64,000 nt of DNA from Pyropia yezoensis (Eukaryota > Rhodophyta > Bangiophyceae > Bangiales > Bangiaceae). The stretch is from contig CM020618.1 in the NCBI GenBank assembly GCA_009829735.1, positions 37,734,894 through 37,798,893 on the forward strand. Direction: 5' to 3'. Below are positions 54,024 to 64,000 of this stretch, piece by piece (the stretch's first letter is position 1; each line of letters opens with the position of its first letter). The translations under genes were made by a program, and so were the position numbers. Under the pieces are notes generated by a model. The model saw only the letters and a program-made list of their open reading frames with translations. It was not told where the DNA came from and did not search any database.

Positions 54024-55784
54024 ATGGCTACCCTCCCTGGCACGACGGTGCCCGAAGGGGTAGACCCCGCGTCCCTTGACGCATCCCTGGTCACCGGGGG
54101 GGACGGTGCCCAACCCGGCGTTCTCCCTACGGGTGAAGCAGACCTGGGCGTGACATCCGGTAGTGGACTGGAGTCTACAGGCGGCCAAGTACCCCCTGCT
54201 CCCGTTCCTCCGGCTGTTCCTCCTGTGGGAGCCACCCCGGGGTCAACGGCGTTTGAGTCCGCTCGCAGCAGACGTCTCCCTCCTGTCGATTCTACTCTTC
54301 AACCTCCAGGGATAGCCCCTGGTGTGTTTACTCCTGGACCCACACATGGCAGCTGGGTGTATACACCTCTTCCTGTGGGCACTAGCAGTGCCAGAGGCAC
54401 CGCTATGACTGGTTCTACGGGTCTTCCTGAGACTTCGACTCCTGGGACCGGCCAAGCTTTTCCTCCCCTTGCGTCCTATGGGGCGGGGAGCTCCAAGACC
54501 GGTGACCGGAGCAGCCGTAGGCGTCGGCGTCGTCGCCGTCGCTCTAGCACCAGCGAGACCAGTTCCTCCAGCTCTGAGGAGGGATATGACTGGGATGCAT
54601 CTCCCGGTCCTACCCGGCGCAGGCTAGTCGAGTTCGACTTCCCTGCCCACCAAGTGGGAGATGCCACCCTGAACAAGGTCACGTATTGGGGTAACTACCG
54701 GCTGGAGAACCAAGACCAAGGTTACACCCGGAAGATGGCCAAGAAGATGGCATCCCTGAACCGGCGAATGCAGCCGAGCTTTGGGGGGCATCCTAAGTTT
54801 TCCGGGAAGAGACCGGCGCTTATCTTTGCCTTCCTGCGCCGGTTTGTCAAGGCATGCAATGACAACGATGTGTCCGAGGGCAAGGCTCTCTATCTCCTGG
54901 TTAACTTCATGACCGGAGAAGCGGAACAGCGGTTTGCACAGGTTCTACCAGACTCTGCCGGGCACATTGTTGGACGTACCGTCGCGAGTTATCCGGAGGC
55001 GGTCAACTGGCTCCTGTCCAACTACGCAGACGCGGACTCCCTGCGTAAGGCAGTCGGTAGGCTGAACCGGGCAACCATGGAGAGACAAGAGACTCCAGAG
55101 GCGTTCGCCCGTCGTGTCCGGGAGATGAGCGATGCTTGTGGCAACGTTTACCCTGAGGACAGGCTCAAGATGATCTTCTCGGAGGGGCTTCCTGAATATC
55201 TTCAAGTGGATGCGGAGAACTACAACCAGGAACATCAAGAACATACCTTCCAGCAGTTGATGGCCTATACCCAGGGCAAGCACCGGCAAGCCAAGGCCCT
55301 CCAGGCTCCTATGGTATCAACCCCCAAGCCGTTGTCGCGAGTTCGTCCCGGACCCGACAAGTATAAGGGAGGTGATAACCCTGTACCGGTACTCGCAGTT
55401 GGCGAGGCCTCACCCATGGAGTCAAGGGACAAGTGGGGCGGCTTCGTTTCTAAGGAGCAATCTTCCCTGGTCGCCCCCAAGCAGATCAGGAACCAGCGGT
55501 TCCGGTCTTGCTGGCTGTGCCAGAAGGAGGATCATATGTCCTACCAGTGCCCGACCATTCCCGAGGATCTCCAGGAGAAACTCAAGCGTCAAGGACTGGT
55601 GTTTGCAAAGGCGGTCAACTGGGCTGACCGGCGGGCACCCTCCAAGATGGACAAGGCACAGGTACATGCCATCCGAGTGGCAACCTTACAGAGCATCACG
55701 GAGGCTCTGGCAAGGGAAGCTCCTACGGACTTTGACCTGGAGACCGAAACCTCTAAGGACTCCTCGGAGCCGGGAAACGAGTAG
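54024..55784 (+). mobile_element. Element C gag
   Basis: A 586-residue frame. A Pro/Gly/Thr-rich leader and a Ser/Arg cluster are followed by a capsid-like helical domain (about residues 250-420, with ALIFAFLRRFVKACNDND) and a CCHC knuckle CWLCQKEDHMSYQC (about residue 493). The C-terminus ends GNE, as in A, B and D. It would assemble the virus-like particle. Confidence 0.88.
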
Positions 55785-55912
55785 GGCAGGCGCTCTCCCC
55801 AAGTGTCTTCCCGAATCTCCAACGGCAGGGTACTTCTACCTGTTCTCCCCTTGCGTGCCGGGAGAAAGGACGGCAGTTACCTGCTCAACCGGTAGCCGCC
55901 TGGACACCCTGT

Positions 55913-58900
55913 TTGTTCAAGGGGACCTTGCTCGTCCTGCGTAAGGAAAACCTCAAGATTAATGCTCGTATGCGTGTGGGGGATAGCCTCCCCCAAGCTG
56001 TTACGCCGGTGGTCGACACGGGAGCCGGACCAAGCGTCATCACTGAGAACCTGTTACCTCCGGGCTGGCGTCGACATGCCTGGAGAGCGCCTACCAAGAC
56101 CCGGATTGTGGACGCATCAGGTCAAACCCTACGACCGCTTGGCCGTCTTCCCGTCGCCATCTATGTCAACAATGAACCAATGCTTTTTCCCTTTCTAGTA
56201 GTCAAGACCTTATCAGTCCCCCTCATCCTAGGCTGGGACTTCCAGAAGCAGCATGTCAAGAGCATCCTACCCGGAGAAGGAAAGGTGCAGTTCAACCATG
56301 GGTTTGTGTCACCAGTGCTGGAGCACCTGGACACCAAGGTTCGTGTGGCCAAGAACCAGAAGGAACGCATCCCACCCTCTACCTTGACCCTCATCAAACC
56401 GGTGCTCCTACCTCCTCGCTCGGAGACCAAGGTTCAAGTCACGACCCGGACTGCAGGTCAATGCCTGATCTACGGACGCAAGGAATTTCTGGCGAAACAC
56501 CGATTATACCTAGCCCACGGACACCACAAGAAGGTGGAGAGGCACACCCCGTTCTCGGTGCTGATCGTCAACGTGAGCCGGAAGCCAATAACCCTCGCCA
56601 AGGGCACTCGAGTTGGTACAGCAGAGCCTTACCGGGGGTCCGCCCGCGCTATGAGCAAGGAAGACCTCTTCAACCTGCAACAAGAGCTGGCATCCAACTT
56701 GACGGCCTTAGACGTATCTCCGGAACAAGAGCAGGCTGGCCGTACTACTCCGAAGCCCGAACAAGCACCGCCCGGGATGCCGAAGGTCAACCAAGAAAAC
56801 GTCCCTCCCGACTTGAAGGAGGCACTGGAGAAGCTTCTCCAGGAATACCGGCACCTGTGGTCCGGAGAGCTGGGCAAGATGGACGCCACCCTACACCGGA
56901 TTCAACTCAAGCCAGATGCCAAACCAGTGCACATGCACCCATACCGGGCTGGACCTCATCGCCGGGATGAGATTGAGAAGCAGGTTAACAAGATGCTCAA
57001 GATGGATGTTATCGAGCCGTCTGATGGCGAGTGGGCTTTCCCGGTGGTAGTCGTCCCGAAACCTGGCGGTCACTTCCGTTTCTGCGTTGACTACAGACGC
57101 CTGAACGAGATGACAGTCAAGGATGTATACCCGATACCCCGGATGGATGATTGCCTCGACTTTCTTGGTGATGCCACCCTCTTCTCGACGCTGGATTGTA
57201 ATGCCGGTTACTGGCAGATCCCTCTGGCTGACGAGGACAAGGACAAGACTACCTTCACGTGCCACATGGGACTGTTCCGGTGCAAGCGTCTCCCTTTTGG
57301 TCTCACTAATGCTCCGGCAACCTTCCAGAGAGCCATCGACATCATCCTGTCGGGGCTAAGGTGGAGAACATGTTTGGTCTACCTGGACGACATCATTGTT
57401 TTCTCCAAGACCCCAGCGGAACACCTGGAGCACCTTCGAGAGGTCCTGGCCCTCCTGTCCAAGGCTGGAGTTACCCTCAAGGCCGAGAAGTGCCACCTGT
57501 TTGAGACTGAGGTGGAGTACCTGGGGCACGTGCTGAGTCCGGGGGAGCTCCGAGTCAATGAGAAGAACATCAAGGCCCTCCGGCATGCACGGCAACCTAA
57601 AACCCAGACGGAACTCAAGAGCTTCCTGGGTATGTGCAACGTCTACCGCCGGTTCGTACGAGACTACGCTCTGATTGCCCGGCCATTGACCAAGCTTACT
57701 AGCAAGAAGCTTCCAGCACAACTCCCGGTGTTCGACGAGAAGCAGACAGCAGCCTTCGAAGAGCTCAAGAAGCGCCTGACCACCACTCCAGTACTGGCGT
57801 TACCCAAGCGGGAGGGTCAGTTTGTTCTGGAGACTGACGCCTGTGGCGTCCAGGTGGGGTGCTCACTACTCCAGCAGCAACCTGATGGGCACTTCCTCCC
57901 GATAGGCTACTACAGTCGCGTCTTGACTCCAGCCGAGAAGAACTATTCCACGACCGAGCGCGAGTGCTTGGCGGTCGTCTGGGCTTGCTTCCTGTTACGT
58001 CCATATCTTGAAGGACAAGAGTTCCTCATCCGGACGGACCACGCCAGTCTAAGGTGGCTGCTATGCATGGACAGCAGTCAAGGAAGGGTCGCCCGGTGGC
58101 GCCTACGCCTTTCGGAGTTCAAGTACAAGGTGTGCACCAGAGCAGGGAGGGAGCACCACTGCGCCGACACCATGTCCCGGCTGGAGACTCCTGCAGCCGA
58201 TACCGGTCCTATCCCGGAGGAAATACCTTGCTTCATCCTCCCGAATGTCGGACGTGGCTGGCACGCTCCCCTGTACGAGACACCTGACGCTCATCAACCG
58301 GTAACCATTCACCGGATGCTGGAGGCACAATTGACGGACCCTCAATGCTTGGAGCTTCGCCACTAAATGGACCTGAACCGGAACAGTCGCTTCTCCGAGT
58401 CTACAGACGGACTCCTGGTACGGGTGTCACCCTTCGATGGGGCAACTCAAGTTTACGTACCCCGAAGTCTACGAGCTGACATCCTACGCCTGGAGCACTT
58501 GTCTCCCCAGGCCGGACATCCTGGTATCAATCGGATGTATGCTTCCATGAGACGACATTATTACTGGGAAACCATGGCCAGTGACGTCCATAAGTGCCTG
58601 GAGGCTTGTATTTCTTGTGCAAGGAACCGGTTGTCCCAGAGGAAGAAGACTTCTAAGCTACGCCTATTCCCTGCGGCGGAGCCCTTTGCAAGCTTAAGCA
58701 TGGACATCCTGGGGCCCCTACCTGAGACCTCCAGTGGCAACATATACCTGCTCATCATTTGTGACCGGTTCTCCAAGTTCACTCGAGCAATCCCGTTGAG
58801 AACCATCACGGCTCTGGATGTCACGTCGGCCTTCTGCGAGTACTGGATAGCTGCCTACGGCCCTCCAGACTCCGTCTTAACCGACAACGGTCCCCAGTTT

Positions 58901-59872
58901 GCATCCCTGTTCTTCCAAGGAGTCTGTGACCTGATGGGCATCAAGAACTTGTACACCACGACGTACCACCCTCAAACGAACGGCCAGGTGGAACGATTCA
59001 ACCGGACCCTAGTGGACATGCTACGGCACTACGTGGAGGAGCATCAAGAAGACTGGGACGAGCTCCTGGCTGTCCTCACTCTAGCCTACAACTCCCGAGT
59101 TCACCGGACAACGGGAGTCGCTCCACTCGACTTTGTCACCCCAAGGCGGCTGACCAACTTCTCCCTAGAAAGAATACCGGATGGTCTCCAGCCTGCACTG
59201 AAGTCAGGTCCCAAGGCAAAGGATGAGTTCCTGGAACAACTAAAGCTCCTGCTCCCAAGAGTCAAGGAGTCAATCTCAAAGACCCAGGAGCGATATAAGC
59301 GGGACTATGACAAGGGTGTCCGGGAAAAGAACAAGGAACTGGGTGGTGGCGACTGGGTTTTTGTGGACAACCATAGCAAGACCCGGGGGAAGCTGGACTC
59401 TAAGACGGATGGACCTTATGAGATTCTCAATACGGATGGCTGGACCTTCCTTCTAGACGTGGATGGCTCTCCGTACCGGGTGAGCAGCGACCATGTCACC
59501 CGAGCTCCACCGCCAAGCCAACGGGACTTGACCCGGCGTAAGCGGACTGCGATACCCTGGCTATCCCAAGAAGAAGGTCGGGAATTTGTCTACGTCAAGT
59601 TTGTCGACCATGCCTGGAGAGATGGACGCCTGTACCTGCGAGTACGCTGGTTCGGTTTCAACCCGGCAGATGATACATGGGAACCCTCAAACCGGCTACC
59701 CATCGCGGACGTCTGTGCCTACACGCGACGGAACGGGATTGAGGGCACTCCCGTGGCCAGAGCCGGCAAAATTCTGGAGTCGGACACGGAGGAGGACCAA
59801 GAGGACGGGGCCAACCAAGACCCTCGGGACGAGACGAGCTCACCCGCAACGGATGCGGAACAAGAGGATTGA
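55913..59872 (+). mobile_element. Element C pol region: PR, RT, RNase H, INT, chromodomain
   Basis: Protease VVDTGAGPSVIT (about 56,010); RT with FSTLDCNAGYWQIPL and VYLDDIIVFSK (about 57,380); RNase H LETDACGVQVGCSLLQQ (about 57,830). Integrase has an HHCC-like zinc region (HPGINRMY ... CLEACISC, about 58,520-58,620) and the D-D-E core (SMDILGPLP, LTDNGPQFAS, HPQTNGQVERFN, 58,700-59,010). A chromodomain (VRWFGFNPADDTWE, about 59,650) and acidic tail complete it. Very few breaks. Confidence 0.9.
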
Positions 59873-60017
59873 GAAGAAGGGAACGGGTATATCAAGGAGA
59901 ACACGCAATGCAAGCATGGAACAATCAAGGAAACCAAGCACCCGCTCGAGCAACCCTTCTCTCCGCCTCTTCCCTCCTCGCTTCTCCCAAGACCCTCACC
60001 CTCCTTGCCTCCAACTA

Positions 60018-61058
60018 CTACTCTCGGCGCGGACGCTGAGCCGAGGGAGTGTCCTCCGGCGCTGCCCCCGCGGTACGACGGGAACCGGAGGAAGACGGGA
60101 TGACGTAGTGCGGTGGACGCGGCGCATCCCGGTATGACGCCATCGGAGTAGTACCAGTAGTTGCCGGTGGCTCCCGCTCATCCAGATATGTCCGTCGGCG
60201 CCGCTGAAAGCCCGTGAAGGTCTCTGACCACTGCTGGGCCAAGCCATGCCGCGTCAAAGTCGTCAGAAGTTCGCCAACCACCGGGTTGTTCGACATCTGG
60301 CCGCTGTCCGCGCAAGCAAACACCCGGTCGACCACGTCGTTCAAGACACTGGCGTAAGTGCCCAGCACCAGAGAAGACCCGACGCCTTCAACCTGCACCG
60401 GAAGACGACCCAGCTGGTCTTCAATCATGCCGACGTCGTACTGGTCGCATGTTGGACCACCTTGGTTCAGGTACCAGTCAGGCACCCGGAAGCGGGTAAG
60501 GCGCAGAGTCGGCGCCGGAATCTCGAACCGGCCCGAGGATGACACTACCGGACGGTCCACAACGGCCCCCGAGACCGGAGTGCCCAACTCCAGCGGAGGC
60601 ACAGCGCCGCCGGCGTTGGAAGAAGGCGTCCGGGGTAGAGCGACCGGAGTAGTCGGCGACCGCACGGCCACTCCCAGACTCGCCGCAGACAAGCGCGGTG
60701 CCGGAGGAGCTTGAAGTACCGGCACAGCAGGAACAGGGCGCGGACGCGCCGGTGACGGTTCAGGCGAGGCGACCGGGGCGACAGGGGCAGAATCGGGGCA
60801 GGTGATCGTGACCGGGTGAAGACGCTCGACCTCGGCACCGGTGTGGACGTGCTCGAGGCTGTGCACGGTGGCACCTGGTTCGGCCCGAGGACGTGCCGGA
60901 CTAGGGAGGGAGCTATGTAGCATCCCTGGCCCCGACTTGGCGCCGACCCGGGACTGTAACCAGAGGGCACCAGGTGCCAGAACACGCCCGCCGTGTGGCG
61001 ATGGTTGGCGGCCGTGGCCCGTGCCCGGCACTGGGATGCGGTGGACTACGCTATCCAC
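60018..61058 (-). mobile_element. Antisense ORF of element C
   Basis: A 346-residue frame on the strand opposite to gag-pol. It starts at 61,058 inside the 3' LTR (about 47 residues are LTR-coded) and ends between the LTR and the integrase. A Pro/Ala/Val-rich region is followed by a folded-looking part with VPDWYLNQGGPTCDQYDVG, LGRLPVQVEGVGSSLVLGTY, VVDRVFACADSGQMSNNPVVG and HGLAQQWSETFTGFQRRRRTY. No family is recognised. It occupies the same place and orientation as the antisense ORF of A/B. Confidence 0.72.
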
Positions 61059-61488
61059 ACGCGAGAGAGGGATTTCTGATGTGTTTTTGCATATTTGTGA
61101 GGGACTTGATTTGAGAGAATTTGAGTGTGAGATTAGTGAGTGGGAATAGAATTAGTAGTGATAGTGGCCCCCGACCTGACGAGGTTAGACTCGGGTCGGG
61201 GCCACTCGGGGTTATGGGGGGGGCTACCGGGCCAACGTGCCGGGGTTCCCCCAGATGCACGTTAAGAGGGACAGCGAGGCGCCCTCGGCCCGCGCCCTCA
61301 GGGAAAAAGACAACTGCGCGTTTGCTTTCCTCTTCCCCGTGTGCACTACCGTGCGTATCTGTTTGCTCTGCGAGCAGGCACGTGAGGCAACAGGCATACC
61401 ATTCTCGTAGTTCCCCTTTCTGCGTTACCTGTCCCTTTCCCCCGAGGGATATTGACACGTGTCTGAGAGGATCGAGTTTTATACCACA
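60916..61488 (+). repeat. 3' LTR of element C
   Basis: 573 bp, same length as the 5' LTR with one visible difference. Preceded by a polypurine tract. Confidence 0.93.
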
Positions 61489-64000
61489 GGGCCGGCGGCT
61501 CCAAGTCGGAATAGCTGCGCCCCGCACGGTTGCGCAAGTGGCGACGACCGCGGCTGTTCATCTGCTTGGTCTTGTGCGCAAGTTGGCGACGCAGACGCCG
61601 GACCGACTGCGACTCTGCCGGAGTAGAGGACTCCGAGACGGAGTAAGACAACTCGTCTTCCGACAAGGAGGGAGAGCGCCTCGAGCGTCGGCGACGACGG
61701 CGAGGAGGCGAGTATGCCCGGCTCGCACGATGTTTGACACGCCCAAGTGGGGCTGGATGGGGCATAATAGCCCCAATGCGAGCCAACTCGGCCGTCATAA
61801 ACTCCGCCACCGACTCGCAACTCGCGGTCGCCACTGCAGTACGAACGCGCTCCTCAAGTTGAGGAGTCTCGGAAGTTCGAAGGGTTGCGGTCGACGCGGC
61901 CAACCAGGAAATGGTACGCACGAACGTGGTGATCATCATCTCTGAGGTAAGAGGCGTGGGCGGTAACACCAACTTGGGGTATACCGTCAGGAGGGTGGCC
62001 CCCAAGTTGGGGGACACCGGGGTGGACGACTCAACGGCAACGCTTATCGGAATGTCCCCGTGCGGCTGGTAAGGGACAGGAGGAAGCGGAGGGGCACGCC
62101 GAGGTGGCGGGACCCGGGTGTAACTGCGACCCCGACTTGGGGCCCCCGCAGTGGGTTGAGTCATATGGTCATCATGTGAGGGCACGGCCATAACTATGGC
62201 CTTGTCCGGGGGTGGCGCAGTGTGGCGGTCCACCCCCGGGGCATACGGGTAGTCCCCGATGCCCAACCCCTTTCGTAGGACCACACGACCGTTGTGAAGG
62301 TCACGAGCGACCCATACGAACTGGCGAAGTGCGCCATCGTCCTTGGGCCCACGAGTGGGGCGGCGCAACTTGTGCTCGATGCTCTCCCACTCGATAAACT
62401 TGTGGAGGCGGAGCATCTCCTCAAGTAGAGTGAGTTGTCCTGATGAGCACCCCTCAGCAACTAGCTGAGTGGTGAGCTGTTCCAAACCTTGGATAAGCCA
62501 ATGGCGGAGATGGCAGAGCATCCCCCGCCGCTGAACACAAGACACCCAGGTCGACATGACCTCGAGGAGCCACTGGGTGGCCAACATGGCCCACACCAGG
62601 TGATCAGGGCCAGCTGTCAACATGACGGAGCCGAAGTGGTCAAGCAACCGGGGTAGCAACGCCGGAAACCCGTAGGGGACCCCAACTTGAGGCCACCACT
62701 CGGGCTTCTTCGGATAGTACTGCTCCTTACTGGCAGCAGACTGCTGAGGAAACTCAAGTTGAGCCGGGGTCACCAAGTAGGGACCTCGCCGGAAGTCCTT
62801 CTCCATCCGCACATCGAAGTGATGAGTGTGCGGATCGGCCTCGTGAAGGTACGGGGGGCGAGTTGCCACCGCGTCCCAAGTAAAGGTCGGCAAGTCGCCG
62901 GGACCCGGGAGAGTTCCCCCGCGGTCCACCATGGCCTTGGCCCGCTGCACGTCCTCGACCTCCTCATCGTCTATGAAAGCCAAACTGGTCCGTCCTGAAG
63001 TCGGGAGGGAACCCGACCCTACCGGGGAACTTCTCCCGTAGGCGGTCCCATACCCGACTCATCGCTGTGCCAAGTCGGCCACAGCGGAGAACAGTCAACC
63101 CCTCCTCATACAGATGCCAAGCGGGGTAAAACCACCGCCCCAAGGCCTCACGCGGGACAACTTTTCCCGCCTCCGGGGGAGATCTTGCCGTCAACCCAAA
63201 GCCGGGTGACGCGGGAGTCCCATCCCCCGGAGCGATCGCGGAGCCCCCGCCGGAAGTCCCGGCGGGCGCTGCACCGTAAGAGGTGTCCTCCATACGTTCA
63301 TCGATGGAGTCCGGCTCCTTCCCCGGGGTCGCCATGCCTCTCCCCAAGTTGGGGAGAGACGCCCTGGCTACAGCGGCACGAGACCCGCCACGAGTTGAGG
63401 GGGACTCGGATCGCGGGTAAACGGGTGGCCTCCACAGCATGGGGCGGCCCAAGGGAAGGTGAAGGTGATGTGGTGGTGGTGGTGAAGTGAGAACCGGGGA
63501 CAGCAAGCTGCCAAGTGGGCAAGCTTGAGGAGAGGGGCAGTCAACGCGACCGCCTCCACACCCGCGCTACGTACTCGAGGGGGGACAGCAAGTCGCGCCC
63601 CCAACGCCGGGATGTGCGTTTACGCACCCCCTCACAGGGCCGACCGGGTCGGTCGGAACTGAGGAGAGGGGAGTGTGGCAGTATTGACCCCCAGGTACGG
63701 GGGCAACACGTGCCATACAAGGGGCGGCAGGCCACTAGCCTGATCCGTTCCTCCCCCTGCATTTGGGTCCGTATTCCCTAAGTTTGGGATAGTTAGCTTA
63801 GTTGTAAATCCAACTTGGATTTGAGGGTTTTCTGCATTTATAGTCTTGAATTTTCGTGTGGCCCGGTGGGCAGGTGCTGGGGTGGGAGATTCTGAGTGGC
63901 GAGATTCTGAGGGGACTCTGGGGGGATAAGGGGCGGGACAGCGGGGCTTGGCCTCGCTTCCCCGTCCCGACCAAGAAACTGTTGGCCCACACATCATCTT
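61489..64000 (+). mobile_element. Element B, remainder: antisense ORF, PPT and 3' LTR (runs off the window)
   Basis: Resumes element B after C. The antisense ORF is on the minus strand from its ATG at 63,335 (MATPGKEPDSIDE) down to 61,489, with the same central KPEWWPQVGVPYG, HKFIEWESIEHKLRR and Arg/Ser-rich tail (RRRRSRRSPSLSEDEL) as in element A. A polypurine tract GAGGAGAGGGGAG lies at 63,661-63,673 and the 3' LTR starts at 63,674 (TGTGGCAG) and continues past 64,000. The LTR is very close to the 44,511 copy. Confidence 0.85.
63674..64000 (+). repeat. 3' LTR of element B, partial at window edge
   Basis: 327 bp of the A/B-family LTR from its TG end; the remaining 140 bp or so should lie outside the window. 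Confidence 0.85.

Larger units (their letters stand above)
53242..61488 (+). mobile_element. Element C: young Ty3/gypsy chromovirus inserted in element B
   Basis: Flanked by two 573-bp LTRs and by a 5-bp target duplication GGGCC (53,237-53,241 and 61,489-61,493). The LTRs show a single visible difference, so insertion is recent. Order: 5' LTR, primer-binding site, gag, PR-RT-RH, integrase-chromodomain, an antisense ORF, polypurine tract (AGGGAGGGAG at 60,903-60,912) and 3' LTR. It is related to but clearly distinct from A/B. It looks nearly whole with very few breaks. Confidence 0.93.

Noticed and set aside
61121-61945. A 274-codon plus-strand frame crossing the 3' LTR of C into B
   Set aside because: Also a chance junction product; the downstream half is the reverse of the antisense ORF.
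1-64000. CRISPR arrays, bacterial operons, ribosomal or tRNA genes
   Set aside because: None seen. Tandem repeats lack regular spacers, no cloverleaf-like gene with TTCGAATC arm was found by eye, and gene style is eukaryotic.

Overview
The window looks like nuclear DNA of a GC-rich, intron-poor eukaryote, most likely a photosynthetic alga. A bangiophycean red alga of the Porphyra/Pyropia type would fit, but this is inferred from style (very high GC, poly-C/poly-G tracts, few short introns with GTACGT/GTAAGT-type donors, a probable plastid membrane protein, abundant Ty3/gypsy elements) and not from a marker gene. Mitochondrial presequences, spliced genes and chromodomain LTR retrotransposons rule out a prokaryote.

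Layout. 1-25 kb is the host gene region. In order it holds: a mitochondrial aspartate aminotransferase (1.7-3.0 kb, + strand); a doubtful small gene (4.3-4.8 kb, -); a ChAPs-family (Chs5-Arf1-binding, exomer-type) protein with four exons (5.7-9.3 kb, +); the mitochondrial ATP synthase gamma subunit with two exons (10.1-11.5 kb, +); a secreted Cys/Trp repeat protein (15.2-16.0 kb, +); an Ala/Pro-rich hypothetical protein (17.7-19.4 kb, +); a broken ankyrin-repeat gene (20.6-22.0 kb, -); a LYRM9-like LYR-motif protein (23.1-23.4 kb, -); and a probable plastid membrane protein of the At5g03900-like family (23.7-25.0 kb, -). Spacers are GC-rich and low in complexity, with minisatellites and hairpins. 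25-30.3 kb is less GC-rich, repeat-bearing and without convincing genes.

30.3-64 kb is dominated by LTR retrotransposons of the Ty3/gypsy chromovirus type. Element A (30.3-39.5 kb, - strand) and element B (48.0-53.2 kb continuing at 61.5-64 kb, + strand) are nearly identical and face opposite ways. Element C (53,242-61,488, +) is young, has 573-bp LTRs and a 5-bp target duplication, and sits inside B. Element D (45.0-48.0 kb, -) is a partial third family lying against the gag of B. A further end fragment of the A/B family lies at 44.1-45.0 kb. One host gene of three exons (39.5-42.5 kb, +) lies between A and the rest, and its start codon abuts an LTR fragment.

The most unusual feature is that both chromovirus families (A/B and C) carry a long extra ORF on the antisense strand between integrase/chromodomain and the 3' LTR. 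In A/B it encodes an Arg/Ser-rich protein of about 600 residues; in C a Pro-rich protein of 346 residues that begins inside the 3' LTR. The retroelements also share a primer-binding site that is not the common initiator-Met type, and gag proteins ending in Gly-Asn-Glu. The second notable observation is the ChAPs protein, a family best known from the fungal exomer, in what otherwise looks like an algal gene neighbourhood.
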